Shown here: in pieces, positions 43,991-52,921 of the stretch | How the letters are laid out: each line of letters starts with the position of its first letter | How positions within the stretch are numbered: the first letter of the stretch is position 1 | Source: Acidobacteria bacterium SCN 69-37 | GTDB taxonomy: Bacteria > Acidobacteriota > Vicinamibacteria > Vicinamibacterales > SCN-69-37 | Assembly (NCBI GenBank): GCA_001724025.1 | Contig: MEDJ01000001.1 | Span: 62,001-126,000 of the forward strand | DNA length: 64,000 nt | Reading direction: 5' to 3' | The notes under the pieces: generated by a model | The model's database searches: none | Seen by the model: only the letters and a program-made list of their open reading frames with translations | Told to the model about the DNA's origin: nothing | Made by a program: the position numbers and the translations under genes

Positions 43991-44810
43991 GCGCGGCCTT
44001 CCGGTCTCTCTGAAGATGCGCCACGACGAACATTACGTCGACGCGCTGACCAACTCCGCGGGCACGCCCATCGGCCGCCTGGTGCCGATCGATGCGGTCG
44101 AACCCAATCCCGATCAGCCCCGCCAGGTCATGGGCGACCTGTCCGACCTGATGAGTTCGATCTCGGAAAAGGGCATCATCGAACCGCTCGTGGTCCGTCA
44201 ACGCGGCAGCCGCTACCAGATCGTGGCCGGCGAGCGCCGATACCAGGCGGCGGTCCGGGTGGGCCTGCGGGAACTGCCAGTCGTCATCCGTGACGTCGAC
44301 GACACGGAGATCATCGAGGTGGCGCTCGTCGAGAACATCCAGCGGAAAGATCTCGGCCCATTCGAAGAAGCCGAAGCCATGAGCAGCCTGGCTGAACGAT
44401 GCGGCTACACGCACGAAGACCTCGCCAAGCGGCTCGGAAAGTCGCGCACGACAATCACTGAAGCCCTGGCCCTTGCTGATATGCCGGTCGAGGTTCGCAA
44501 TCTGTGTCGGCTGGCCGACATTTCCTCTAAGTCATTGCTTTTACAGATAGTTAGGCAGAAGACACCAGAGAAAATGATCGCCTTCATCGAGCAGCTGACT
44601 CGCGAAGGCCAGTCGCACGCACCCACGCGGGAAGTGGCCAGGCGCGTGGCCGCCAAGCCGAAGCCAGGGCGCCCGAAGGCCTACGTCTTCCAGTATCGCC
44701 CCACGGAGAAGACCTTCAACCTGCGCCTGCAGTTCCGCAAGGCCGACGTCGACAAGACGGAAGTCATCGCGGCGCTCGAAGGCATCCTGGCTGAACTTCG
44801 CGCCCAGTAG
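43983..44810 (+). CDS. parB: Chromosome-partitioning protein ParB (Spo0J)
   Basis: A 275-residue ParB. The CTPase/N-engagement domain has the C-motif VAGERRYQAAVRVGL and LVENIQRKDLGPFEEAEAMSSL. The helix-turn-helix parS reader is THEDLAKRLGKSRTTITEALAL. A basic linker (VAAKPKPGRPKAYVFQYRP) leads to the C-terminal dimer domain (NLRLQFRKADVDKTEVIAAL). GTG 43983 overlaps the parA stop. A short stretch near 44515-44575 is T-rich and uses rare TTA and ATA codons. A hairpin at 44822-44857 ends the operon. No parS site was found by eye. Confidence 0.95.
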   Translation: MSKRGLPVSLKMRHDEHYVDALTNSAGTPIGRLVPIDAVEPNPDQPRQVMGDLSDLMSSISEKGIIEPLVVRQRGSRYQIVAGERRYQAAVRVGLRELPVVIRDVDDTEIIEVALVENIQRKDLGPFEEAEAMSSLAERCGYTHEDLAKRLGKSRTTITEALALADMPVEVRNLCRLADISSKSLLLQIVRQKTPEKMIAFIEQLTREGQSHAPTREVARRVAAKPKPGRPKAYVFQYRPTEKTFNLRLQFRKADVDKTEVIAALEGILAELRAQ

Positions 44811-44821
44811 ACAAGCCGCAA

Positions 44822-44857
44822 ATCGCAGGAGCGGCCCACCAGTCGTTCCTGCGATTC
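44822..44857 (+). terminator. Hairpin after parB
   Basis: AATCGCAGGA (44822-44831) pairs with TCCTGCGATT (44848-44857), extended inward by GCG/CGT including one G-T pair, for 13 pairs around a ten-base loop. It begins 11 bases after the parB stop and is the probable end of the parAB message, though no T-run follows. Confidence 0.6.
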
Positions 44858-45438
44858 GACAACCCGACAGACCAGACACACATCAGAAGCGCGCCGCCAG
44901 GACCGCAAGACGCAGCCGAACACCACACAACGTCCGCCAAGCAAGGCGCCGCAATCGCAACAACGCGTTTGACCGGCGACGAACGTCACGGCCCGCACAA
45001 CGAGACCGCGCCGGCCGAGCCCATACAGCGCCCTGAATATTCATCCAAGACTCAGCGAGCCACGCCATGGCCACGCACTCGACGACAGCCGCAGGCAGAT
45101 GCGCGACGCTGCCGAGACTCAACAGCGTCGCGTCCGGCCAAGCTCCGCGCGTCGCAGCACGGCAACGCCAGCCTCGACGATCAGTCCCTCGAGACACCGC
45201 CGCCGAAGCAACGGGCACCGGAAGACCGGGCAGATTCGAAGCCGAGCCACGCGATCCGACCATTAAGTCAACATAACATGTCTTATCAGACATTAACGAA
45301 CCTCCACGCAAAACAAGGTTGTGGATGGATTGTGTGGAGAGGTTCGGCAGCGAGCGATGCCGGCCGCCGGGACCGCCAAGCGACGATGGCGCCACGGAAT
45401 CGGCGCGCATGTGGCCCGTGTTATCGTGGCCCTCGGCT
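44858..45438. other. Long non-coding gap rich in A and C on the plus strand
   Basis: About 580 bases without a convincing gene. Much of the plus strand from 44858 to about 45240 is rich in A and C and poor in T, unlike coding DNA here. Small open frames exist on both strands but show no family motif. Near 45260-45310 the sequence becomes AT-rich, with a perfect 6-bp inverted repeat at 45278-45293, and probably holds the lptFG promoter. Confidence 0.55.
45278..45293. promoter_or_regulatory. Operator-like inverted repeat upstream of lptFG
   Basis: ATGTCT, spacer TATC, AGACAT: a perfect 6-bp dyad in an AT-rich island 146 bases before the lptFG start. It could bind a regulator; none can be named from the sequence. 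Confidence 0.35.
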
Positions 45439-47787
45439 GTGAAAACGCTCGACCGGTACCTGATTCGCGAGATCGTTCCGCCGTTCGGCCTGGCCCTCGG
45501 CCTGTTCACGTTCCTGCTCGCCGTCAAGCCGATGCTGGAATACACGCAGGACCTGCTGGTCAAAGGCGTCCCGCTGCAGACCATCGGGTTCCTGCTCCTG
45601 ATGCTCCTGCCGCAGTCGCTCGGCGTCACCATTCCCATGGCGCTGCTGACAGGCATCCTGATGGGCCTCGGACGGCTGTCAGCCGACCGCGAGGCCGTGG
45701 CCATGCTGGCCTGCGGCGTCAGCCCGATGCGCCTGCTGCGACCGGTCCTGGTCCTGGCCCTGGCGGCCGGGGCCGTCAACATGTACCTGCTCATCAGGCT
45801 GGTGCCCGACGCCAATCAGCAGTTCCGCGTCGAGACCTTCCGTCTGCTGGCCCAGATGGGTGAGAACGACATCCGTCCCGGACAGGTCTTCGAGGGGTTC
45901 CCACAGAAAGTGATCCGGGTTGGCGACGTCCGGCCCGGAGGCGGCTGGGTGGATGTCCTGCTGGCCGACACGAGCCAGCCCGGGCCGCCGGCGCTCACGC
46001 TCGCGGCCCAGGGGTACCTCGAGGCCGACCCGGTCCGCCGCGAAGTGGCCATCGTCCTCCCCGGCGAGTCGACCCGGTACCTGCCAGGTGCCGATGGGGT
46101 CTACGACGTGGCCGTGGGGCGCGACGTCCGCCTGACCGTCTCGGCCGAGTCGGTCTTCGGCCCCGGAGACATCACCGTGTCCCGCGGACGGGCCGAGATG
46201 ACCATTGCCGACCTGCGGCGCGTGGAGGCCGAGAAGATCGCCAACGGCGTCTCGCCACACCCGGAGGTCATGCACAGGCACCAGATGTTCTCGTTCCCGG
46301 TCGCGTGCCTGGTGTTCGCCCTCATGGGGGTCGCGCTCGGGCTGCATACCCGCAAGGAAGGCAAGCTCGGGGGCCTGACGCTGGGGCTGGGCGTGATCGC
46401 CCTGTACTACGCGGTCATGATGATCTTCGAGGACCTGACCAAGGGCGGGCAGTTCTCCCCCTACTGGGCCCGGTGGATGCCGAACATCATCGTAGGGGCC
46501 CTGGCCGTCGTGGCGCTGCGGGCGCGGATGCGCCAGTCAGGCCGCGAGTGGACCATTGCTCTACCGGCCTGGCTCACCTTTCGTCGCGGCCGCCGCCACA
46601 GCACCGCCCACGCCGGCCCCGTCGATGCGTCGCCCACGGACGGCCGGATCGTCATCGTGCTGCGCATTCCCGACATCCGACTCCCCCGTCTCCGGCTGCT
46701 CGATCGATACGTGGCCCGGCACTATCTGAACGTCGCCACGCTGTCGTTCGTCGGCATGCTGGTCCTGTTTTTCATCGGCACGCTGATCGACAAGTCCGAG
46801 CGGCTGTTCAAGGGCGAAGCCACAGCCGCGATGCTGTTCGAGTATCTCTATCTGTCGACGCCGCAGTTCATCGTGCACGTCGCGCCCATGGCAACGCTCG
46901 TCGCGGTGCTCGCCACGATTGGCGGCCTGACGCGGACCGGTGAGCTGACCGTGATGCGTGCCTGTGGCGTCAGCCTGTACCGGATCGGGCTCCCGCTGCT
47001 GGCCCTGGCCGTTGTCTGGGGGACCGGCCTGTTCATGCTCGACGACCGCGTGCTGGCGCACGCCAACCTGCGCGTGCAGGCCCTCGAGCAGCGGATTCGG
47101 GGTCTCAGCGAGGATGCCACCGCGCCGCCGCCAGCCGTCTCGAACTGGCGATGGGGCCACAACGGCCTCCTCTACTACTACACGACGTTCGATCCCTCGG
47201 CACGCACACTGCACGGCCTCTCGGTCTTCGAGCGGCCGGCCGACGGCGCGCATCGGCTCGCCCGCCACGTCGTCGTCTCGCGCGCGACGTATGCGGAGGG
47301 TCACTGGACCGCGGCCGATGGCTGGGAACAGACGTTCGGCGTGCCGGGCAAGGACGTCCCCGTGCGGTCCGACTTCACGTCCCGCCCGCTCGCGGGAATC
47401 GCCTCGCCAGAGGACCTGGCGGAAGTCGAGGCTCAGACAGCGCGCCTGATGACCTACGGCAACCTGCGGCAGTACGCCGCCGAGATGGTGGCCGGCGGCA
47501 TGACCGCGCTCGATGCCCGCGTGGAACTCGCCCGCCGCGTGGCCTTTCCCTGCGTGACGCTCGTGATGACGGTGCTCGGGATTGCGTTCGGCGTGAGCAC
47601 GGGTCGGCACGGCGCCCTCTACGGCGTCGGGCTCGCGCTCGTGCTCGGCGCCGGCTACTGGCTGGCCGACACCTTCTTTGTCGCGATTGGTCAGGCAGGC
47701 CTGCTGGCGCCCTGGCTGTCGGCGTGGGCCGCGAACCTGCTGTTCGCCGCCCTGGCCCTCTATGCGGTCTTCACGGTCCGGACGTGA
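45439..47787 (+). CDS. lptFG: Fused LptF-LptG LPS export permease
   Basis: One 782-residue frame holds two YjgP/YjgQ permeases that are normally separate. The first starts VKTLDRYLIREIVPPFGLALGLFTFLLAV and includes MLLPQSLGVTIPMALLTGILMGLGRLSADREAVAMLACGVS, then ALMGVALGLHTRKEGKLGG. A linker around residue 400 (RRGRRHSTAHAGPVDASPTDG) leads to the second, LRLLDRYVARHYLNVATLSFVGMLVLFF, APMATLVAVLATIGGLTRTGELTVMRACGVS and a second permease end. Each half has the N- and C-terminal helices that flank a periplasmic jellyroll domain. GTG 45439 gives the standard N-terminus; an upstream ATG at 45409 is possible. With LptB and LptCA (24029-26913) this completes the inner-membrane LPS exporter. Confidence 0.9.
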   Translation: MKTLDRYLIREIVPPFGLALGLFTFLLAVKPMLEYTQDLLVKGVPLQTIGFLLLMLLPQSLGVTIPMALLTGILMGLGRLSADREAVAMLACGVSPMRLLRPVLVLALAAGAVNMYLLIRLVPDANQQFRVETFRLLAQMGENDIRPGQVFEGFPQKVIRVGDVRPGGGWVDVLLADTSQPGPPALTLAAQGYLEADPVRREVAIVLPGESTRYLPGADGVYDVAVGRDVRLTVSAESVFGPGDITVSRGRAEMTIADLRRVEAEKIANGVSPHPEVMHRHQMFSFPVACLVFALMGVALGLHTRKEGKLGGLTLGLGVIALYYAVMMIFEDLTKGGQFSPYWARWMPNIIVGALAVVALRARMRQSGREWTIALPAWLTFRRGRRHSTAHAGPVDASPTDGRIVIVLRIPDIRLPRLRLLDRYVARHYLNVATLSFVGMLVLFFIGTLIDKSERLFKGEATAAMLFEYLYLSTPQFIVHVAPMATLVAVLATIGGLTRTGELTVMRACGVSLYRIGLPLLALAVVWGTGLFMLDDRVLAHANLRVQALEQRIRGLSEDATAPPPAVSNWRWGHNGLLYYYTTFDPSARTLHGLSVFERPADGAHRLARHVVVSRATYAEGHWTAADGWEQTFGVPGKDVPVRSDFTSRPLAGIASPEDLAEVEAQTARLMTYGNLRQYAAEMVAGGMTALDARVELARRVAFPCVTLVMTVLGIAFGVSTGRHGALYGVGLALVLGAGYWLADTFFVAIGQAGLLAPWLSAWAANLLFAALALYAVFTVRT

Positions 47788-47832
47788 TCGGTCGCCCCGC
47801 GGGCGACTCCCGGTGTGTGCGGCGGGCTGCTG

Positions 47833-49584
47833 TCAGTCCAGCCGATTGACACCGAGCGTCACGTCAGACAGCCAGAACCGGCCCGTCGTTCCCGGACGCG
47901 CGTTGATCGTGTCGACGACGAACAGCAGTGATTGGAGGGGCGTGACGATCGGCCGCCGCTGCGTGGGACGATCCGCCGGCTCGAAATCCTGCAGCCGCAA
48001 CTCGATCCGCGTTGGCGTGGTGCCCACGTAGACGGACGTCCGCCAGCGCTGCGCCACCCGACCCCGTCCTTCCGGAAGCCGCACCTGCACGGACATCCGC
48101 ATCGGCGCACTGGCGGCCGCGGTGAAGGCCACGGTCTCGATGCCGCGCTCATTGCCCGGATCGTGCACGAGTGCGACGTACTGTCCGCGCGGCGATCCGG
48201 CCCCGAGGTCGTAGGCGAACTGCAGTCGTCCGGCGTCGAGACCGATGGTGCCGGTCGACAGCGCATCGTGCTCCGTCGTCCAGGCTGACGGGTCGAGCGG
48301 CACGGCCTCCGCGTGCACGACGCCTGTCGGTTCCCCACCTCCCCCGCCGCGCCCTCCCCTGCCACGCCCGCCGAACGGCCCGCCCTCTGGCTCGCCCCCC
48401 TCGATCACGATCGGGTTCGACACGATCCACGGGATTCCCGATGATGGCAACGAGGCTTCGATGCGGTACACGCCAGGCTGCGCAATACCGGCAACAACCA
48501 GGCTGCCCTGGCCGGTGCGGTGCGGCAGGCCGTCACGCACCAGTGTCAGGTGCGCGCCAGGCAACAGCGGCAGGCGTGCGGTGAACGTCACCGGATCGGA
48601 CGACTCGGGTAGACGCGTTCCCATGACGTAGTGGTGTCCGTCCCGTTCGGCCGAGAACTCGAGGGCCGAAGGCCAGGCGTAGGCCCGCACCGTCGAGTAC
48701 GTGCGTCCCGCGATCAACGCGCTCAACACCGCACGCGCATCCGCTGCCGCATCGCCGGAAAGCGGTGCGTCGGTCACCACCGTCTGTGTGAGCGTGCGGA
48801 ACATCGTTTCGTACGAGGGGTGCTCGAAGCCGGCGGTGCGGCGGGGCTCTTCCTGCTCGCGCCACGGGATGTTCGCGTGCGCATCGAGCGCAGCCAGGCC
48901 GATCACCGACCGGCTCCGTGCGGTGGCGTCCCATCGCTGAAGCGATCGCACCGGCCTGGAGAACAACGCTGCAATCGCCTCGGGCGGCCGCACGATCGCG
49001 TGCAGCGCGGTGCGCACGAGTGCGGCCGTCGACTCGTCGCGCCACTCGGAGTCGACGTTGAGCCACTCGAAGCCGTCCACGGGAATGCCGGCATTGCCGC
49101 GCCACGCCAGTTCGCCGCGCGGCGAGTCGGGGTGCGCGACGATCGCCACGCCGCCCTGCCTGTGGATGTCGTCGACGACATCGCGTGCAGGACCGGCGAG
49201 CGGATAGGGTGATGCTTTCGTCAATCCCAGCGCCACGATGTGCCCCTCGCGCGAATTGACTTCGACGGCGTCGATCACGAGCACGCCGTGGCGATAAGCC
49301 GGAGCGTCCGGCTCGCGGGTGGCGTCGCCGTGATCGGTCAGGATCACGAACGCCAGTCCCGCGCGGCTCGCGGCGCGGGCGATGTCGTCCACCGATCCAG
49401 TCCCATCGGATCGCACGCTGTGGAGGTGATAGGCACCGGCAACGTGCGTGGGCGGTGGGGCGCCATCCAGCCGCAACGCCGGCGGTGGCAGCGTGGCCAA
49501 TCCATAGACGACGATCGCGGCCGTGATGGCCGTGGTCGCCAGGAGAGCAGTGCGCAGGCCGCGACGGACGTGCAAGGCAGTCAC
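47833..49584 (-). CDS. Exported PHP-domain metal-dependent phosphoesterase-like protein
   Basis: About 583 residues with an N-terminal membrane or signal helix (RTALLATTAITAAIVVYGLATL). A PHP domain follows: GAYHLHSVRSDGTGSVDDIARAA with the HxH metal ligands, FVILTDHGDATREPD, and GGVAIVAHPDSPRG. The C-terminal half is beta-rich (LPLLPGAHLTLVRDGLPHRTG) and contains a Gly/Arg tract (GGRGRGGRGGGGG), then a carbohydrate-module-like region (GRLQFAYDLGAGSPRGQYV). GTG 49584 is preferred over TTG 49611. It lies just after xerD. Substrate unknown. Confidence 0.75.
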   Translation of the reverse strand: MTALHVRRGLRTALLATTAITAAIVVYGLATLPPPALRLDGAPPPTHVAGAYHLHSVRSDGTGSVDDIARAASRAGLAFVILTDHGDATREPDAPAYRHGVLVIDAVEVNSREGHIVALGLTKASPYPLAGPARDVVDDIHRQGGVAIVAHPDSPRGELAWRGNAGIPVDGFEWLNVDSEWRDESTAALVRTALHAIVRPPEAIAALFSRPVRSLQRWDATARSRSVIGLAALDAHANIPWREQEEPRRTAGFEHPSYETMFRTLTQTVVTDAPLSGDAAADARAVLSALIAGRTYSTVRAYAWPSALEFSAERDGHHYVMGTRLPESSDPVTFTARLPLLPGAHLTLVRDGLPHRTGQGSLVVAGIAQPGVYRIEASLPSSGIPWIVSNPIVIEGGEPEGGPFGGRGRGGRGGGGGEPTGVVHAEAVPLDPSAWTTEHDALSTGTIGLDAGRLQFAYDLGAGSPRGQYVALVHDPGNERGIETVAFTAAASAPMRMSVQVRLPEGRGRVAQRWRTSVYVGTTPTRIELRLQDFEPADRPTQRRPIVTPLQSLLFVVDTINARPGTTGRFWLSDVTLGVNRLD

Positions 49585-49612
49585 CTTACTAGAGCCCCCG
49601 GAAGCGATCAAT

Positions 49613-50554
49613 TCACCGACGACGATGGAACGTGTCGTACACGAGCCTGAGGCGCGCCTCCAGCACGTGCGTGTAAATCTGCGTCGTCGACAGGTCCGCG
49701 TGACCGAGCATGGCCTGGATGGCGCGCAGGTCGGCGCCGCGTTCCAGCAGGTGCGTGGCGAACGAGTGGCGCACGACGTGCGGACTGAGCGGCGACGTCA
49801 CGCCGGCGGTCCGGCCATGGGCCTTGAGGATCTTCCAGAATCCGCTGCGGGTGAGCTGCGTGCCACCGCGCGCGTTGACGAACACCCAGGGACTCTCGCG
49901 CTGCCTGGTGAGCGTCGGACGACTCTCGACCAGATACCGTCGGAGCCACGTCGCGGCTTCGGCCCCGAGCGGCACGATCCGTTCCTTGTGTCCTTTCCCC
50001 ACACACTGGAGCCAGCCATCGTCGAGCCGGAGATCGGTCAGGCGCAGCCCGACGAGTTCGGAGACACGCAGCCCCGTGGCATAGAGGACCTCGATCAACG
50101 CCCTGTCGCGCAGGCCGCCGGGTGTGGCGACGTCCGGTGCGGCGATCAGACGATCGACCTCGTCGACCGAGAGGAACCGCGGCAACGCGCTCAGGCGACG
50201 CGGCGCCTGCAGGTCGTCGGCCGGATTGGTCGCCAGGTGACCGGTGACGGTCAGGAATCTGTAGAAGCTGCGAAGGGCCGCGACGAACCGCGCGGCAGAC
50301 GATGCCGCGAGCCCGCCGGCCATCGCCTCGCGCACGCACGCCTCGAGATCCTGGCGGGCCAGGACCACGGGCGTCAGCCCACGCCGATCCGCCCAGGCCG
50401 CCAGGCGCGCCAGGTCTCGTCGATACGCCTCGAGCGTGTTGTCCGCCACGCGGCGCTCCACCTCGAGATGACGCAGATAGGCGCCAATCGCCCGATCGAC
50501 GGCTGGGGGATCGGCCGCCGGAGGCCTGGGAGATGCAGACACGCCGATGATCAT
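49613..50554 (-). CDS. xerD: Tyrosine recombinase XerC/XerD
   Basis: A 313-residue recombinase. The N-terminal SAM-like core-binding domain is VDRAIGAYLRHLEVERRVADNTLEAYRRDL. The catalytic residues are complete: Arg in YATGLRVSELVGL, Lys in VGKGHKERIVPLG, HxxR in SPHVVRHSFATHLLERG, His in AMLGHADLSTTQIYTHV and the Tyr nucleophile in the same segment. Size and absence of a linked element favour the chromosomal dimer-resolution enzyme over a phage integrase. XerD is likelier than XerC from the overall pattern. Confidence 0.9.
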   Translation of the reverse strand: MIIGVSASPRPPAADPPAVDRAIGAYLRHLEVERRVADNTLEAYRRDLARLAAWADRRGLTPVVLARQDLEACVREAMAGGLAASSAARFVAALRSFYRFLTVTGHLATNPADDLQAPRRLSALPRFLSVDEVDRLIAAPDVATPGGLRDRALIEVLYATGLRVSELVGLRLTDLRLDDGWLQCVGKGHKERIVPLGAEAATWLRRYLVESRPTLTRQRESPWVFVNARGGTQLTRSGFWKILKAHGRTAGVTSPLSPHVVRHSFATHLLERGADLRAIQAMLGHADLSTTQIYTHVLEARLRLVYDTFHRRR

Positions 50555-50676
50555 GCCCTGCCCGCGTCCGCGACGCTACAGGCCGACCATGGTCGTGGTC
50601 CGGTCGCCGGCCGGCCGCGCCGTTGCAGCCGCGCCCCCGTGGGAGTAGGCTTAGCCTTTTCCCGCAGCACTCACGC

Positions 50677-51621
50677 ATGGCCTATCAATCGAAGTGGCAG
50701 CATCTGCCCACCGAAGCCATCAATCCCGACACGCTCGGCATCGATCGCATGCCGACGCTCGACATCATCGATCTCGTCGTCCAGGAAGATCGCAAGGTGG
50801 TGGCGGCCGTGCAGCGCGAGCGCGAGCGCATCGCCCACGGGGTGGAAATCATCGTGTCGGCGCTGCGCAAGGGCGGACGCCTGGTGCTCGTGGGCGCCGG
50901 CACGAGCGGGCGGCTCGGCGTGATCGAGGCGACCGAGATGCCGACCACGTTCGGGACGCCGGCGCGGCTCGTCCACGCGATCATGGCCGGCGGCCAGGGC
51001 GCCGTGTTCCGCACGCGCGAAGGCGCCGAGGACAACTTCGAAGAAGGCGCGCGCAGCATGGCCCGCGCGCGTATCACCAAGCGCGACGTCGTCATCGGCG
51101 TCTCGGCCAGCGGGATCACCCAGTTCGTACGAGGCGCCCTGACGGGAGCCCGCAAGAAGGGCGCGCGCATCGTCTTCGTCACCTGCTGGCCCGGGACGGA
51201 GTTGCAGAACTTCGTGGACCTGATCATCGCGCCGGCCGTGGGGCCCGAGGTGATTGCGGGATCGACGCGCCTGAAGGCCGGCACCGCCACGAAGATGGTC
51301 CTGAACATGTTGACGACCATCTCGATGATCCGTATCGGCAAGACCTACGGCAACCTGATGGTCGATATCCACGTCGGCTCCGAGAAGGCGCGCGACCGCG
51401 CGCGGCGCATCGTCGCCACCGTGACGGGCGGTACGCAGGACGAAGCCACCGTTTGGCTGAAGAAAGCCCGGTGGAACGTGAAGGCCGCCCTGTTGATGAA
51501 GCTGACGGGCGTGACCTACGCGCAGGCGGTCCGGCGGCTCAAGACTGCCGAGGACTCGGTACGCACGGCGCTCGGCAAGGATCTCGAACAGAGCCTGCAG
51601 GATGCCCGCGAGCCTTCCTGA
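50677..51621 (+). CDS. murQ: N-acetylmuramic acid 6-phosphate etherase
   Basis: MurQ cleaves the lactyl ether of MurNAc-6-phosphate to give GlcNAc-6-phosphate in murein recycling. The 314-residue SIS-domain protein has LPTEAINPDTLGIDRMPTLDII, VGAGTSGRLGVIEATEMPTTFG with the catalytic Glu, VIGVSASGITQFVRGAL, GPEVIAGSTRLKAGTATKMVLNMLTT and a C-terminal helical domain (NVKAALLMKLTGVTYAQA). ATG 50677 gives the canonical start. The last 20 bases overlap a serine hydrolase gene. Confidence 0.95.
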   Translation: MAYQSKWQHLPTEAINPDTLGIDRMPTLDIIDLVVQEDRKVVAAVQRERERIAHGVEIIVSALRKGGRLVLVGAGTSGRLGVIEATEMPTTFGTPARLVHAIMAGGQGAVFRTREGAEDNFEEGARSMARARITKRDVVIGVSASGITQFVRGALTGARKKGARIVFVTCWPGTELQNFVDLIIAPAVGPEVIAGSTRLKAGTATKMVLNMLTTISMIRIGKTYGNLMVDIHVGSEKARDRARRIVATVTGGTQDEATVWLKKARWNVKAALLMKLTGVTYAQAVRRLKTAEDSVRTALGKDLEQSLQDAREPS

Positions 51622-52702
51622 TCCCGCGTTTCCCCTGACCCGATCCGTCCTCGACGCGGCCGTAGCCGCGCACGCGTTTCCCGGCGCCACCATCGAGGTC
51701 GGCCGCGCGGCCGGTCCGATCTGGACCGCTGCCGTCGGCGCCCTGCGCTACGACGCGGACGCCCCCGCCACCACACCGGAAACCGTCTTCGATCTCGCCT
51801 CGCTCACCAAGGTGATCGCGACCACCTCGTTCGCAATGCGGCTGGCGGCTGCGGGCCGGCTCGATCTCGACGCGCCCATCCACACGCGGCTCACAGGATG
51901 GACGGCAGATGACGGGCGCGCGGACATCCGCGTGCGGCATCTCCTCGATCATGCCTCCGGACTGCCCGCGCATGCGCGGCTGTGGGAACAGGCACGCGGC
52001 CGCCGGGCCTACGAGGCGGCGTTTCGCGCGCTCCCGATGGAGGCCGCGCCGGGGACGCGATCTGTGTACTCGGATGTCGGGTTCATGCTGCTCGGATTCA
52101 TTCTCGAGGGTGCCGCCGCGCAACCACTCGACGCGCAGATGCTCGAACTCGCGTCGGCGCTCGCGCTCGGCGATCTCCGCTATCTGCCGCCGGACGCCTG
52201 GAAGGTGCGCACGGCACCGACCGAGTTCGATCCGTGGCGGCAGCGACTGCTCGTGGGCGAGGTCCATGACGAGAATGCCGCGGCCCTTGGCGGCGTGGCC
52301 GCACACGCCGGGCTGTTCGGCACCGCCCCGGCCGTCGGACGGTTTGCGCAGGTCGTGCTGCGGGCGATGGCCGGGACCGATGCCGCGGCCACGGCGGCCC
52401 TGCCCCTGATGCCGCTGTTTGCCGCGAAGACCGGCGTGCCCGGCAGTTCGCGGGCGCTCGGCTGGGACACGATGCTGCCGACGTCGTCGTGCGGCACACG
52501 GATGTCGCCCCGCGCCATCGGCCACACGGGGTTCACCGGAACCTCGCTCTGGATCGATCCTGCACGAGATCTCTATGTGGTGCTACTGACCAATCGCGTG
52601 CACCCTACGCGCGCGAACGACACAGCGCTACCGATTCGAGCCAGAGTGCACGATGCCGTAAGTGAGGATCTGGAGCGGGATTCCTCTCGACATCCGGGCT
52701 GA
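51602..52702 (+). CDS. Class C beta-lactamase-related serine hydrolase
   Basis: A 366-residue member of the beta-lactamase/penicillin-binding-protein-like family. The nucleophile motif SxxK is FDLASLTKVIATTSF, the YxN-type motif is YSDVGFMLLGFIL (Asp in place of Asn), and the third box is GHTGFTGTSLWIDP. HLLDHASGLPAHARLW is the usual linking segment. No signal peptide is evident from ATG 51602. The start lies inside murQ, as with YbbE beside murQ in Bacillus, so a role in murein or muropeptide turnover is likely. Confidence 0.85.
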   Translation: MPASLPDPAFPLTRSVLDAAVAAHAFPGATIEVGRAAGPIWTAAVGALRYDADAPATTPETVFDLASLTKVIATTSFAMRLAAAGRLDLDAPIHTRLTGWTADDGRADIRVRHLLDHASGLPAHARLWEQARGRRAYEAAFRALPMEAAPGTRSVYSDVGFMLLGFILEGAAAQPLDAQMLELASALALGDLRYLPPDAWKVRTAPTEFDPWRQRLLVGEVHDENAAALGGVAAHAGLFGTAPAVGRFAQVVLRAMAGTDAAATAALPLMPLFAAKTGVPGSSRALGWDTMLPTSSCGTRMSPRAIGHTGFTGTSLWIDPARDLYVVLLTNRVHPTRANDTALPIRARVHDAVSEDLERDSSRHPG

Positions 52703-52837
52703 GGCCGTTCGCGGGTCGGGCTCAACGACGTCGAAAACACGGACGACAGTGGGACAGTGACCGGCGGAAATGAACGTAGTGCTGCCGGACAGTCTGTGTT
52801 GATATCGCCGGTCTTGACATACATGCTTTATACGGAG

Positions 52838-52881
52838 CGCACGGGCTTCAGCCCGTGCGGGCACGCCAGGGGCTGAAGCCC
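52838..52881. repeat. Two palindromic units of the GGGCTTCAGCCC family
   Basis: A perfect hairpin CGCACGGGCT-TC-AGCCCGTGCG (52838-52859) is followed by an inverted partial copy, GGGGCTGAAGCCC (52869-52881), which continues GTGGCC. Opposite orientation of the two units suggests a paired REP-like element. Confidence 0.7.
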
Positions 52882-52921
52882 GTGGCCTCCGACTGCAGAA
52901 GGAGAGCAGGCTCCTGGTGTT

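Noticed and set aside
45316-45340. Possible DnaA boxes (TGTGGATGG and TGTGTGG) near parAB, suggesting oriC
   Set aside because: They match the consensus at only about seven of nine positions, there is no cluster of boxes, and neither dnaA nor dnaN nor gidA is nearby.
44969-45442. A 157-codon plus-strand frame in the parB-lptFG gap
   Set aside because: It starts with TTG, has no ribosome site or recognisable domain and runs into the lptFG start. Kept as non-coding.
52814-52833. TTGACA followed by TTATAC as a promoter
   Set aside because: The spacing is about eight bases, too short for sigma-70, and no gene follows in that direction.
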